From an uncultured Alloprevotella sp. (lineage in GTDB: Bacteria; Bacteroidota; Bacteroidia; Bacteroidales; Bacteroidaceae): a stretch of DNA of 64,000 nucleotides. Position numbers and translations under genes: made by a program. The notes under the pieces are model-generated. The model was not told the origin of the DNA. It worked only from the letters and a program-made list of their open reading frames with translations, and searched no databases. Position 1 is the stretch's first letter. Every line of letters starts with the position of its first letter. Positions 1 through 9,601 of this stretch are shown here, piece after piece. The stretch lies in contig CALUIN010000001.1 in assembly GCA_944320745.1 (NCBI GenBank), positions 1-64,000 of the forward strand, written 5' to 3'.

Positions 1-35
1 GTAGTACCTAAGTCAATACCGATAATCTTTCCCAT
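1..35 (-). CDS. dnaK: Molecular chaperone DnaK, N-terminal fragment (runs off the left edge)
   Basis: The reverse complement of the first 35 bases starts at an ATG and reads MGKIIGIDLGTT, the canonical start of DnaK/Hsp70, including the first phosphate-binding loop of the ATPase domain (DLGTT). Only 11-12 codons are inside the window. DnaK is the ATP-dependent cytoplasmic Hsp70 that folds client proteins with DnaJ and GrpE. The gene lies downstream of the fimbrial operon on the same strand, separated by about 525 bases that hold a tandem repeat. I could not find a convincing promoter in that gap. Confidence 0.9.
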   Translation of the reverse strand, partial: MGKIIGIDLGT

Positions 36-561
36 GACTGTATGCTTTTAATTGTTTATTTATCTAAGTTGAACTTCTGCGGAGCCTGCGCTCCACGCCC
101 TATATGTAGCAACTACCGTGCCAAACGGAAGCCACACCCCTGCCGTGCGCCACGCCTCTGCCATTTTGTCAGCCTCCACACGCCCTATCCCAGTCCGCAC
201 GCGCCTTAGCCCAGTCCGCACGCGCCCTATCCCAGTCCGCACGCGCCTTAGCCCAGTCCGCACGCGCCTTAGCCCAGTCCGCACGCGCCTTAGCGCGGCC
301 AGAAAGGCGCGCGGCGGCAGACGAGCGGCTCATGCCGGCACTGACAGGCGCCGCGTTCCGCTCGGCGCACACACAGAAGCGGACGACGGCCCGAATGCGG
401 CAACGCGCAGGCGACCGAGTGCTGGGGCGACCGGGACGGGCGCACGGGGGACGGACAAAAAAGCGCCACCCGCAGCCTTCTCACGAAGACCACGGGCGGC
501 ATGAAAACATGAAAGAAACTATTTTTAAGCTTGCCCGGGATCAAGCGTCCCGGTGCGGAAA
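36..561. other. Intergenic region between the fimbrial operon and dnaK
   Basis: This 526-base gap contains a 21-bp tandem repeat at 181-300, annotated separately, and no credible gene. The reading frames here are heptapeptide repeats produced by the 21-bp period. A weak 6-bp hairpin at 535-553 (CCGGGA/TCCCGG) just after the stop of the 1890-aa gene might act as a terminator but lacks a U-tract. The AT-rich stretch 36-90 is the likely dnaK leader; no clear TAnnTTTG box was found. Confidence 0.5.
181..300. repeat. 21-bp tandem repeat array R1, degenerate member of the palindromic repeat family
   Basis: Five complete 21-bp units (181-201, 202-222, 223-243, 244-264, 265-285) are followed by a partial sixth to about 300. 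The units differ mainly at one position block, CCCTATCCCAGT versus CCTTAGCCCAGT, in the order A B A B B B. The same two variants (TATCCC and TTAGCC) occur in the other eight arrays of the window, but here CCCCGT has become CCCAGT, so this copy has lost the palindrome and then spread as a clean tandem repeat. It lies upstream of dnaK. Confidence 0.9.
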
Positions 562-3500
562 TTATTCCACTACCAGCTTCACCGTGCGCTGCGCCGAAGC
601 CGTAGCCGCGCGCACCACATAGGTGCCGGCCGTCAAGCCGTCCGCGCGAAGCACGGTGTCGCCCGTACCGTTCAGGGCACGCACGCGCCGGCCGGCCGTG
701 TCGTACACCTCCACGCGGGTCAGGGCCTCAGGCGCCGAGGCAATCACCTCGCCCGCCGTCACGCTGTACACCGTGATGCTCTCCTCTCCGTCCGTCACGC
801 CCGCGATACCCGTAGGCTCGGCCGGGACAAGGCGCAGGAAGTAGCGGCCGTGCGAACTCCCCGTCAGGCTCAGCTGGTCGCCCTCGTGGAGCGGCCGCTC
901 GCTCTGCAGCTCGGCGTCGTAGAGCGCCGCACGCTCCGTGGCGTCCAGGCCGGTGAAGGTCAGCATCACCGACTTGCCCTCGGCGGCAAAGACGCCGAGC
1001 GGAATCTGCGCCAGATCGCGCACGCGGTTCACAGCGGCCGCCATCGTACCGGCTACGGTGTAGACGTAGGGCTGGTCCGCCCCCATGAGGCTCTCGTCGC
1101 GCAGCAGCTGCGCGTCCTCAGCGGCGGCAAAGCCGTTGTCGGCCTGTTCAGAGAAGGTCACTACGGCCGTGCTCTGTCCGCCCTCGGACTGTGCCGTGAC
1201 GCGCACGCCGGTCGTCGTCGTGCCGCTCTGGCCGGAGTCGTTGCCCGTTGTCGGGGCGAAGGACTGCATGTCCGCCGTGAAGCGTACGGTCACGGGGCCC
1301 GTCTCTTCGTTGCCCTCGGCCCGTTCGGCATAGAAGGCACCGTAGGGCGGCAGGAGCGTCTCCTCCCGCACCGTTTTCGTCCAGTTGCCTTCAGCGTCCG
1401 CGCTGCCGGCTATCGGGCCGTTATCGTTGACCATCCAATACTTCTGGGCCAGCACTTCGCGGTTAGCCTCTAAGAAATCTTTCACATCGAGATGTGCCGG
1501 GAACGGATTACCCACGAGGAAGTACCGCCCGTCGGCCGACGGGGTCAGCGTGACCTCTAGATCTGCAGTCTGCACACTGGGCACCGTGTTCGGATTGCTG
1601 CGGTCGAGCATGCGGCTGACCGCCAGCTTTCCGGCATCGGCCGGGCGGGAAATGCTGCCCGTGGCCACGTCGTAGTTATTGTCGTCCTTCGGCAGGCGGA
1701 ACAGCAGGCTGCCGCTCTGTCCTTCGGCCTTCATCGCGCTCAGCGAGAAGCCGGCGCCGGCGGCGTAGGATACAGATGCGTCATTATAAACGGAACTCCA
1801 TGCTGCGCCGAAGGAAACGGGCGTCTCTCCGCCGTTGTCCTCCTCCACTATCCGCGCACCGTCGCTCATGGTGCGCTGGAACACAGCCGGATTCACCCGG
1901 TTATAGTCTCCTGCTGTGAACGTGATGGGCTGGAAATACTCCGTGGCCTGCCGGCCGGTAGTTTGCGTGTACCAGTCGCCTGCATGCACGCCAATCAGCG
2001 GTGTGCTGGCAAGGTTCCACTGCTGCGGCGTGAGTTCCACATCGGTCCAAGCCTTGTTATGGATAAGCTGCTCGCCATGGAGAAGTTCCGCACCCGACTC
2101 CAAGTGAATCTGGTCGCACAGGGTCACGCGGTAGCGCTCAGTGGTCCAATCCCCGCTCGCGTTCTCGTAGGTCATCAAGTCATACTCAATATTTTCCGTA
2201 GCAGGACCCATGTAGTCAGGCCGGCTGGAGTCCCAGACGTACTGCCCGTCCTCTTGCTGTCCCGAAACGCCGGCGCGGTAAAGTTCCACGCGTTTGCCCT
2301 GCGGCACGATGACCTTCGTGAAGAGCATCGGCACAAAGGCATTGTCTGTTCCGTTGTCCGCGTTCGAGGTGTAGCCGCTGCCAGTGTGCCGGAAGTCGGC
2401 CGCATCGGCCCGGCGCCACATCAGATCGTTGTTCCAGTTGTCCGTGACCTCACCCTTCCAGACTACATACTCTGGCACCACCTTCATGTCCACGTTAAAC
2501 TGTCCATAGCAAGCCGTGCCGACAGCTTCGGAAGGATCCGCACTGCGCTCCTCGAAGTGTACACTGAACGTATAGGTATAGCCTTCGCGCGGTGTGAACT
2601 GGAAACCGTTCTCCAGCCGGGTCGTAAGGTCAAAACTGATGTCCGCATGGTCATTCAATGATGATCCGCCTCTGTAGGGTTCAGCAAAGAGGTTTTTAAC
2701 CTCACCGATAGGCAGACTCATCTGGTCGAAGTCTTCTGTGAAGTAGCTGCTGTAATTCGGGTCGTTGGTCCAGACGAGATATATCTTGTCGTAACCGGGC
2801 TGCGACGTCACTTCCTGCAGATTGTCGGCGGACTCGGAAGCCAGCTTGGCACCACGCAGGCTGACACGCAACGTTTTTCCCTCACTGCTCATCGCCTCCA
2901 ACTGACGCAGGCCAATACGCAGGGCCGGATTAAAGTCCGGAGACGGATAGAAAGTGTTGACGCCGGCATGCAGCTCGGGCGCCTCGCCCGTCACGTTGAG
3001 CGCCATGGGGATATAATTCCAGCAGACTGCCGCCCACTCATCCTGCGTGATGTCTTCGGGCAAGCCGGCAGGCGGGAGCACCGTCTGGATGGGGCATACC
3101 ACGAGTTCCAGACCGTCTTCCTGTATGCTGATGTCCAGCCGCTCCTCGTGGAGTACCAGCGGCGCGTTGAGTCCTTCAGAAACGGAGGTCGAATAATACT
3201 TGAGAAGGTTAAATTCCTGCTCCGTAAATTCTACATTGTCTGTCGGATCGAGCGCGGAAGGCACAATTCCCCAAGGGGTCGCCGTCTCGTCCACAGCTTC
3301 GGCGTCGGGATAGGCCGCACGGAAGTCCAGCAAGGCGGACTGAAGAGATGCGCCGCCGTATTCTTCATGAGGTGCCAGGAACTCCGGACCCGTTCCGAAG
3401 AACCAGTCGAAGTATGCTCCCTGCTCTACGGTGAAGTAGGTTTCCTCACCGGCATCATTCACATAGGGCACGCGAAGCTGCGCCGAGAAGTTGAAGATCT

Positions 3501-6234
3501 GGCCCACGCAGAAGTCCGTCGTCGGGTTCATCACCTCGCCGTTCACTTTGAGCAAGGTCTCTGAGCCGACGTTGAATGTAGCGTACATGCCGCAGGCGTC
3601 GTTCAGCACACCCACAAAGTCGGAGAGCGCGGGGGTGCTGTTGGTGTTGTGCTCGCGGATGAGCATATAATAGGGCCGGTAGGGCAACAACGCGGAGAAG
3701 AAATTCAGCTTGAGCGCGCGGTCGTTTCTCGCGGCCGAACCGATACGGCGGAAATAGTATTTGCCGTCGGCCACATTCTGTGCAGCAAGGTTGGCCGGGT
3801 CGCGCGGATTTTCCGTGTTGTACTCAGCATTGGCAGTGAATGGCATGCGGAAATAGAACGTGGTCACTTCCTTCAGGTTGGTTGAGTCGGGCCCGAGTTC
3901 CACCACGGCGGACTGCAGCGCAGCAGCCTCTTCGCCCGGATGCTCTGCCAGATAGCTATCGTAGACCGTCTTGTCGATAAAACAGAAGTCTATGGCATCC
4001 TCGCCGCTGGTGGCGTCAGTGTCGCCCATACGCGAGGCCAGACGGTCCCAATCCATATCCACAGTCATCAGCGTATTTTCGCCGGTACACGTAGCACGCA
4101 ACTGGGCAACTTCGGCTGTCGGGTCCTGAATGTAAACCTGTATATCGTCTATGAAGAAGTCGCCACCTGATGTAGAGGCGCAGTTATTGTCTATCTGCAG
4201 GCAGTACTCTTCAAACACGCGGGCATTCTCCGGCACCTCGTTGATGAAGGAAAAATACACCTGCATCCACTGATTTTGGCCTTCACCGCAACCCGGAATG
4301 CTGCGGTTCAGATATTTTGTGTTGGAAATCTGCCCTGATGCGTGACGATAGATCGGCGTATAGACTTTCTGACCGTCTGCAGCCGTGTTCACCCCCATGA
4401 TGGTAAAGAGTACACCGGCATCGTCGTTATTTATATTATTACCATCGCGCGAAGAGGAACTCAGCAACCAGGCGGAAACAAACAGTTCGGAACCAGAACA
4501 GAGCTTCTCGGGGAAAGTCAAGCGGGCAATAGTTCCCGGACGGTCGGATGCGTCGACAAACACATGATATCTGCTGGGATCCTTACCCATATCCGTCGGC
4601 GGCTCAACTGTGCTTGCATAATTAACGCCGTCGTACCTATCCATGATGGCATAATAACCCCACTGCGGTGTGTTGCTCTGACCTACAAAGTCTCCGCGGG
4701 TATAGCTGCTCGCTTTCGTACTTCCGTCATAAAAGGCATAGCTACTGTAGTCCCACTGCATGGGGAAGGGATAATATCCGCGGGAGCCATAATAAACATC
4801 GGCAGCCGCCGTATCATAGTCCCAATCCAGGCTGGTCAGCAGACGATAGTGCTCGCGCAGATATTTCGGTGTGCGCTGCGGGTAATTCCAATAAGCATTC
4901 TCAGCGACCGTTCCCGCATCCAGATTGGCCACCTGCTGCTGCGTGATTGCCTGGGTTTCTGACAGGAATGTCAGACGATAACGGGCCAGATTGTACCTGC
5001 CCTTGCGCACAACGACCGTAGCCGTCGGGGTACTGCCATCTCGGGGGGTATCTACATAACTCGTCCCGTCATTTCGCTGATTTGGATACGTAAAATGTAT
5101 ACTGCGGGCTTCTCCGGTCATGGTTAATCTCTCTCCGCTCTGACTGACACCATCCTGCACTGTGGTTCCATGCCTATAACGCGTTAATGCGATGCCGGCT
5201 GTATTGTCCTCAAGGGAAACCGTAATATTGCCCGACACCCCGGCAATATACCACGCCTGCGCATCCTTGGACAAAGCCAGGACATCGTTCGTATTGTTGC
5301 AGGTGCGGGTGTAGGGGAATACGATGTCATACTCCTCCAGATATTTGGCATCGTCACCCGTACTCTGATAAGCCGGATCGCTGAGCAGGCTGAAATTTCC
5401 AGGCCACTGGCTGGCTTCTTCATTAGAATCTGTGCCGTAGATATAAAAGATCACACGATGGCCCAAAGTCGGCTCGTACGGATTGTTATTGCCATTCAGG
5501 AAAGCTGCATAACCGGGCTCCCCGTCGCCGCGAAAATCCAGATAGCTGGAGGCGTCGCAGGCTACGATATACAGATTATTGTCTGGATTGATATCTTTTC
5601 CTCCCCAGCTGTTAAACTGATTGTCTGTAGGAAAATAGAAATCCACAGCCATCAAGCCATTAGCAAAATCGCTTCCGCCGCTGCTGGCTGTTTCCACTGG
5701 TACTAGAGGATTACCTACATATCCATTCTGGAAACGGTAGGCCGTGCGATTACCCGCAGGGGTCAGCAGATCGTAAGCTCCGCTGCGACCACCCTGATTG
5801 GTCCGGAACGTGCCCTCCGTGCGATAATTGTACCAGCGCTGATACGAACGGATACTCGTAACTGTTGTACCATGCCTGGTAGGCATCGTCAGCTCGATTG
5901 ACGAGCCTTTCCGCATATATATGGTATCCACATAGACGTGAGCCGGCTGGATTTCGATTCCGCTGTACCGGTTTCTCGACATTTCGTTCTCGTCGTCGAA
6001 GGTATCCATGTCTTTCGCAGCCTGGCTCAATCCGCTGTTCTCGCGGATGTGCCACCACTTCGTCGTCTTATGGCGGATCGTCTTGTCTGACGTGGATATT
6101 CGATTGCGCCCGGACATGTAGGAGTCTTCGTACTGATTGCTTCTCTCCTGCCCCACGAGCTGCGCGGGAAGCAGGGAGAGCGAGGCGAGGGCCACGGCGG
6201 GAAGGAGACGGGTAAAAAGATGTATAGGTTTCAT
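562..6234 (-). CDS. Very large secreted protein with type IX secretion C-terminal sorting domain, end of the fimbrial operon
   Basis: The protein has 1890 residues. It opens with a signal peptide (basic start, hydrophobic to about residue 25, then QLVGQE). Its last 75 or so residues have the shape of a type A T9SS sorting domain: VYSVTAG, then VEVYDTAGRRV, then LTAGTYVVRA, and a basic-hydrophobic end. A segment near residues 1600-1680 has the VGNPFPA and LPPYGAFYAE patterns common in T9SS cargo, and a WKG-NWNNDLMW segment lies earlier. The central part is not recognised. It begins 15 nt after the preceding lipoprotein gene and is the last gene of the fimbrial operon. Large cell-surface proteins also sit in Mfa loci (Mfa5 in Porphyromonas), so a tip or surface-adhesin role is plausible but inferred. 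Confidence 0.8.
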   Translation of the reverse strand: MKPIHLFTRLLPAVALASLSLLPAQLVGQERSNQYEDSYMSGRNRISTSDKTIRHKTTKWWHIRENSGLSQAAKDMDTFDDENEMSRNRYSGIEIQPAHVYVDTIYMRKGSSIELTMPTRHGTTVTSIRSYQRWYNYRTEGTFRTNQGGRSGAYDLLTPAGNRTAYRFQNGYVGNPLVPVETASSGGSDFANGLMAVDFYFPTDNQFNSWGGKDINPDNNLYIVACDASSYLDFRGDGEPGYAAFLNGNNNPYEPTLGHRVIFYIYGTDSNEEASQWPGNFSLLSDPAYQSTGDDAKYLEEYDIVFPYTRTCNNTNDVLALSKDAQAWYIAGVSGNITVSLEDNTAGIALTRYRHGTTVQDGVSQSGERLTMTGEARSIHFTYPNQRNDGTSYVDTPRDGSTPTATVVVRKGRYNLARYRLTFLSETQAITQQQVANLDAGTVAENAYWNYPQRTPKYLREHYRLLTSLDWDYDTAAADVYYGSRGYYPFPMQWDYSSYAFYDGSTKASSYTRGDFVGQSNTPQWGYYAIMDRYDGVNYASTVEPPTDMGKDPSRYHVFVDASDRPGTIARLTFPEKLCSGSELFVSAWLLSSSSRDGNNINNDDAGVLFTIMGVNTAADGQKVYTPIYRHASGQISNTKYLNRSIPGCGEGQNQWMQVYFSFINEVPENARVFEEYCLQIDNNCASTSGGDFFIDDIQVYIQDPTAEVAQLRATCTGENTLMTVDMDWDRLASRMGDTDATSGEDAIDFCFIDKTVYDSYLAEHPGEEAAALQSAVVELGPDSTNLKEVTTFYFRMPFTANAEYNTENPRDPANLAAQNVADGKYYFRRIGSAARNDRALKLNFFSALLPYRPYYMLIREHNTNSTPALSDFVGVLNDACGMYATFNVGSETLLKVNGEVMNPTTDFCVGQIFNFSAQLRVPYVNDAGEETYFTVEQGAYFDWFFGTGPEFLAPHEEYGGASLQSALLDFRAAYPDAEAVDETATPWGIVPSALDPTDNVEFTEQEFNLLKYYSTSVSEGLNAPLVLHEERLDISIQEDGLELVVCPIQTVLPPAGLPEDITQDEWAAVCWNYIPMALNVTGEAPELHAGVNTFYPSPDFNPALRIGLRQLEAMSSEGKTLRVSLRGAKLASESADNLQEVTSQPGYDKIYLVWTNDPNYSSYFTEDFDQMSLPIGEVKNLFAEPYRGGSSLNDHADISFDLTTRLENGFQFTPREGYTYTFSVHFEERSADPSEAVGTACYGQFNVDMKVVPEYVVWKGEVTDNWNNDLMWRRADAADFRHTGSGYTSNADNGTDNAFVPMLFTKVIVPQGKRVELYRAGVSGQQEDGQYVWDSSRPDYMGPATENIEYDLMTYENASGDWTTERYRVTLCDQIHLESGAELLHGEQLIHNKAWTDVELTPQQWNLASTPLIGVHAGDWYTQTTGRQATEYFQPITFTAGDYNRVNPAVFQRTMSDGARIVEEDNGGETPVSFGAAWSSVYNDASVSYAAGAGFSLSAMKAEGQSGSLLFRLPKDDNNYDVATGSISRPADAGKLAVSRMLDRSNPNTVPSVQTADLEVTLTPSADGRYFLVGNPFPAHLDVKDFLEANREVLAQKYWMVNDNGPIAGSADAEGNWTKTVREETLLPPYGAFYAERAEGNEETGPVTVRFTADMQSFAPTTGNDSGQSGTTTTGVRVTAQSEGGQSTAVVTFSEQADNGFAAAEDAQLLRDESLMGADQPYVYTVAGTMAAAVNRVRDLAQIPLGVFAAEGKSVMLTFTGLDATERAALYDAELQSERPLHEGDQLSLTGSSHGRYFLRLVPAEPTGIAGVTDGEESITVYSVTAGEVIASAPEALTRVEVYDTAGRRVRALNGTGDTVLRADGLTAGTYVVRAATASAQRTVKLVVE

Positions 6235-6249
6235 ATCTTGATTCCTCCT

Positions 6250-7695
6250 TTACTTTTTTATCAATATTTGCACGGACTCGGGGAAGAGCTGGCGCATGTA
6301 GCCGACTGAAGGAGCGTTGAGCCAGTCGAAAGAGAACATGTCCTTCACCTGAACCGTAATGGGATAGGTGCGGGCGTAGTGGCGGTCGCCTTCGTCCCAC
6401 TGAATGTAGAGCTGGAGCGGGAATTGCAGACCGGCCTGCGCCGTGACGTGACCCTTGACGGTAGTCCCGTTCGATCCGGTTTCGATGGCGGCCACGTTCT
6501 GCGCCTCTTCGGGAATGGTCCATTGGCACGTTACGTTCTCCAATCCGTTGCCGGCCAGCCCGTCCGCCGAGAAGGAGAACTGGCAGCCTTCGGGGACTTC
6601 CACAACGTAGCTATCGTCCCACTGTACCGCTACCGGCACGGGGAACGAGCCGATGGGTGCAAGCCATGCCTGCATGTCGAGCTGCGGCACGTAGTCGTTG
6701 AACGTGAGGTTGATCGGCAGGATGGCGTTGCGCTCCATGTCCGTCCGCTGGGTGCTGGCCTCGTAGACCGTCCCGCCGAACTGGTCCGTCGTGAGTGTGA
6801 CGGTGAAAGGCTGATCGCCAGCGCCCTCCGTAGCATTAACATAGAAATCGGGGACCAAATAAACGTTCGACATGCCGGATACGGGCTGCAAATCGCTAAG
6901 ATCCACGGTGTAAGTCTTATCCCGCTGAATATCCTGCACTGCGTCCTGTTTCCGGAAGAGGCCGATGCGGTCCGCCACGTTGCTGAACGTGAGCTGCCGG
7001 GGTTTCACATCGCTTCCCTCGAACGCGCTGAGGTCAACCTGGACACGTACCTTGGAGACAAGGCGGTCTAAACCGACGTCGATGCTGCGCGTGGCGGCCG
7101 TAACGTGGACTTTCTCCACATAGCCGCTCATGGGAATAAAGCGGCGCGACGAGATGCTGGCATTGTCGAAGTCGAGCTTCGAGGCGGGGTCGTCAAGGAC
7201 GATGTTGCGGATGTCGATGCCTGTATTGCTTTCCAGTTCCGGCAAACTTACATTTACGCCTACACCCACGAAACTGTTTAACTGCGTGTTGTCTGCAGTG
7301 CTCCAATTGGCAAAGGCGTAGACGTCATAATCACCAGGGCGCAGGGTAAAGGCTTCTGAGGACCATTCTCTCAGATTGCCGGCCTGTGCGGCCGCATCGC
7401 CCTGCAACTCGTCCGTCGGCAAGAATTTCTTGGTCACGGCCTGCGTCTCGCAGTTGACAATGAGCACGCAGATTTCATCGCTCATATACTCGCCGTCTGT
7501 CCCAGCCTCGGTGGCGCGCGTATCGTTGAGGTCGCCCTCCTGCTCGGCCACAAGGCGGATCTGCAGACTGACGGGAGCCGACGGGTCGGGCGTCAGCTCG
7601 TCCGCGTCCGAAAGGCAGCCGGTCAGTGCCGACAGGCAAAAGGCCGGTAAGACGAAGCGCGCCCATTTCGTCATTATATTCTTAATGCTATTCAT
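6250..7695 (-). CDS. Fimbrial-locus lipoprotein, probable minor fimbrial subunit
   Basis: The 481-residue product has a signal peptide with lipobox LTGC (Cys27), so it should be lipidated and exported. It then has beta-rich sequence of the kind found in type V (Mfa/FimA-like) fimbrial accessory subunits. It does not show the usual Mfa1 C-terminal signature and ends in a short basic tail, so it is not a typical shaft fimbrillin. It lies 37 nt after the Mfa1-type gene and 15 nt before the large T9SS-sorted gene, within a tight same-strand operon. A tip or connector subunit is the likeliest role, based mainly on context. Confidence 0.65.
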   Translation of the reverse strand: MNSIKNIMTKWARFVLPAFCLSALTGCLSDADELTPDPSAPVSLQIRLVAEQEGDLNDTRATEAGTDGEYMSDEICVLIVNCETQAVTKKFLPTDELQGDAAAQAGNLREWSSEAFTLRPGDYDVYAFANWSTADNTQLNSFVGVGVNVSLPELESNTGIDIRNIVLDDPASKLDFDNASISSRRFIPMSGYVEKVHVTAATRSIDVGLDRLVSKVRVQVDLSAFEGSDVKPRQLTFSNVADRIGLFRKQDAVQDIQRDKTYTVDLSDLQPVSGMSNVYLVPDFYVNATEGAGDQPFTVTLTTDQFGGTVYEASTQRTDMERNAILPINLTFNDYVPQLDMQAWLAPIGSFPVPVAVQWDDSYVVEVPEGCQFSFSADGLAGNGLENVTCQWTIPEEAQNVAAIETGSNGTTVKGHVTAQAGLQFPLQLYIQWDEGDRHYARTYPITVQVKDMFSFDWLNAPSVGYMRQLFPESVQILIKK

Positions 7696-7732
7696 ATACG
7701 CACTGTGTTAATTCGTTCAGTGTAGTCCGGCC

Positions 7733-9583
7733 TTACATCTCGATGTTTTCACGGGGGAGCAAGAGCCAGTCGTTGACGTAGAGGTGTACGCGAAGAGTCT
7801 CGTCGCCCGGCACGTCGTCGCCCAAGGAGTAGACGCCGGTGACCAGGAGCTTGTAAATATTGTTGCGGACAATGGCGTACTCCATCGGGCCATTGGCGTA
7901 GTCGTCACCGTCGTTGGCGTGACGGACGAACCAAGTATAGTAGCACGTGGCGTCCTCGTAAGTGCGGATGCCGTAGGGCTCCAGCTTCTCGCGTGTGGAG
8001 GTGCCGTCCTGCGTTTGGTCGAGCGTGACATGGGCCGTCCCGCCGTCTGTCGTACAGGTATAGCCACAGACGTGACTCATATAATATGTCCAGGCCAGCG
8101 TAGAGCGCTCGGCCTCGTCCAGCTCGCCCTCAGCGTAACCCGACCCCAGCAAACCGTTTATATAGTCATCGTAGCCGGAAGGGTCGTTGGTCAACAGACG
8201 CTTAGCCGTTTCCCGGACTTCGTCCCATGTCGTCGCCGCTGCAAAGGCGTCCTGTATGGATTGCCAATTGCTGCCGTAGGCCGCAGCCATAACGGCTTCC
8301 ATGGAGGGATAGAGCGCGGAGCCCCAGGCGAAGAAGGTGCTGCCGTCGGCATAGCCGCTCAGTCCGACGGGGTGGAACTTGGCCTTGAAGACCACGGCGG
8401 TGCTGTACGCCCGGCCGCTGGCTTCGGCCTTTGCCACGTTCTCCAGGGTGTAGCCTGCACGGTTCCATGTGCGCCCGTCCCAAGTACCGGTCATCGGCGT
8501 GCCGGCCGTGACGTAGGCGGCCCAGTCGTTAGGATCCTGCGAGCCTTCCGGCAGATAGACGCCGTAAAGGCCGGCGCGGTCGACGGACTGGCTGCCTACG
8601 GTGAACGAATGGTTGTTCTCTGTCTTGTAGGCCGTCCACGGGTCGAGCACGTAGTTGGTCGCTGCGCCGGCGCCGTCGGCCGTTTCTGCGCCGAGATAGG
8701 TGTAGGTCGACAGGTCGTCCGTACCGGCGGTGACGCGCTTGAGCAGATAGCTGCCGGCGGTAAAATTATTGACAACGGCCGCACCTGTAATTACGACCGT
8801 CGCACCTCTGTAAGTCGGGTCGGTGCAACCGAACTCCTCCTGCCCGGCAGCATAATCCAGGCGGGCGGCCATGCGCTCTACGCTGACCGTCGTCGTGGCA
8901 GGCTCTTCCTTCGTATTGCTGTTCAGCGTGAGCGTGGCATCGGCTGCGGAAGTCATGACGAAATCCGAATAGGAACCGGCCGACTCGGTCCAGGCCGCGG
9001 CCTGTATGCGGTCGCGGACCTGGCCGAGTGTAAGTGCCCCGGCCGCCGCGGTCCACCACTGGTCCTCGCCAGGATTGGCGACTACGAGGACCTGATACGT
9101 ACCATTTTTAAGTTCTGTGGGGGTACTGCCGGTGGTGTAGACGGCGTCGGGGCTGCCCGCCGACGTGCCACCGTTTCCGGGGCCCGCCGTGGCGGTGCAA
9201 GTGGGGAAATAGACAGCCGTGACGGGCGTGGAAGCATCGGCATTGACGCCTGTGTTCTCATCGCCGGCAGGCTGGAAGAAGAAGGCTACGGCCGAACGGA
9301 CCTCGTTCTCCGCGGTCTGCCCGATCTCAAGGCCGTCGCCGTTCTCGCCGCCGGAAGGATTGTCCAGCGGCCGCAGGGCGGCCCGGCCGGCGGGTGCGGA
9401 GGGCATGGCAAAATCGAGGCGCACGTAGGACACCGGCGCGCCGCCGGGCGCCGCCGGGTCCGCGGGACCGGGCAGTTCGTCGCCGGAGCAGCCGCTCAGG
9501 GCCGTCAGCAGGGCCAAGCCCGCTGCGGGGAGGAACGGCAGCCGTCCGCTACGACGGTATGGTGAAAGGTGTTTGCTGTACAT
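7733..9583 (-). CDS. Mfa1-type fimbrillin, probable accessory subunit
   Basis: This 616-residue lipoprotein has lipobox LSGC (Cys32). The C-terminus carries the signature of Mfa1-type fimbrillins: VRNNIYKLLVTGV, then a glycine-aspartate turn, LGDDVPG, then the terminal beta strand LRVHLYVNDW. In type V pili the last strand is used for donor-strand assembly between subunits after cleavage at the outer surface. It is the fifth gene of the operon, 18 nt after the FimB/Mfa2-like gene. Because the 582-aa fimbrillin is promoter-proximal and followed by a hairpin, this one is probably a less abundant subunit. Confidence 0.8.
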   Translation of the reverse strand: MYSKHLSPYRRSGRLPFLPAAGLALLTALSGCSGDELPGPADPAAPGGAPVSYVRLDFAMPSAPAGRAALRPLDNPSGGENGDGLEIGQTAENEVRSAVAFFFQPAGDENTGVNADASTPVTAVYFPTCTATAGPGNGGTSAGSPDAVYTTGSTPTELKNGTYQVLVVANPGEDQWWTAAAGALTLGQVRDRIQAAAWTESAGSYSDFVMTSAADATLTLNSNTKEEPATTTVSVERMAARLDYAAGQEEFGCTDPTYRGATVVITGAAVVNNFTAGSYLLKRVTAGTDDLSTYTYLGAETADGAGAATNYVLDPWTAYKTENNHSFTVGSQSVDRAGLYGVYLPEGSQDPNDWAAYVTAGTPMTGTWDGRTWNRAGYTLENVAKAEASGRAYSTAVVFKAKFHPVGLSGYADGSTFFAWGSALYPSMEAVMAAAYGSNWQSIQDAFAAATTWDEVRETAKRLLTNDPSGYDDYINGLLGSGYAEGELDEAERSTLAWTYYMSHVCGYTCTTDGGTAHVTLDQTQDGTSTREKLEPYGIRTYEDATCYYTWFVRHANDGDDYANGPMEYAIVRNNIYKLLVTGVYSLGDDVPGDETLRVHLYVNDWLLLPRENIEM

Positions 9584-9601
9584 GGCTGCTCCGTTTAAGG
9601 G

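Noticed and set aside
181..300. CRISPR array
   Set aside because: Units are directly adjacent with no unique spacers, and no cas genes are nearby.
60..504. Overlapping ORFs with heptapeptide repeats (VRTGLRR type)
   Set aside because: They are produced by the 21-bp repeat, exist in several frames and on both strands, and have no start signals. Similar false frames occur over the other arrays.
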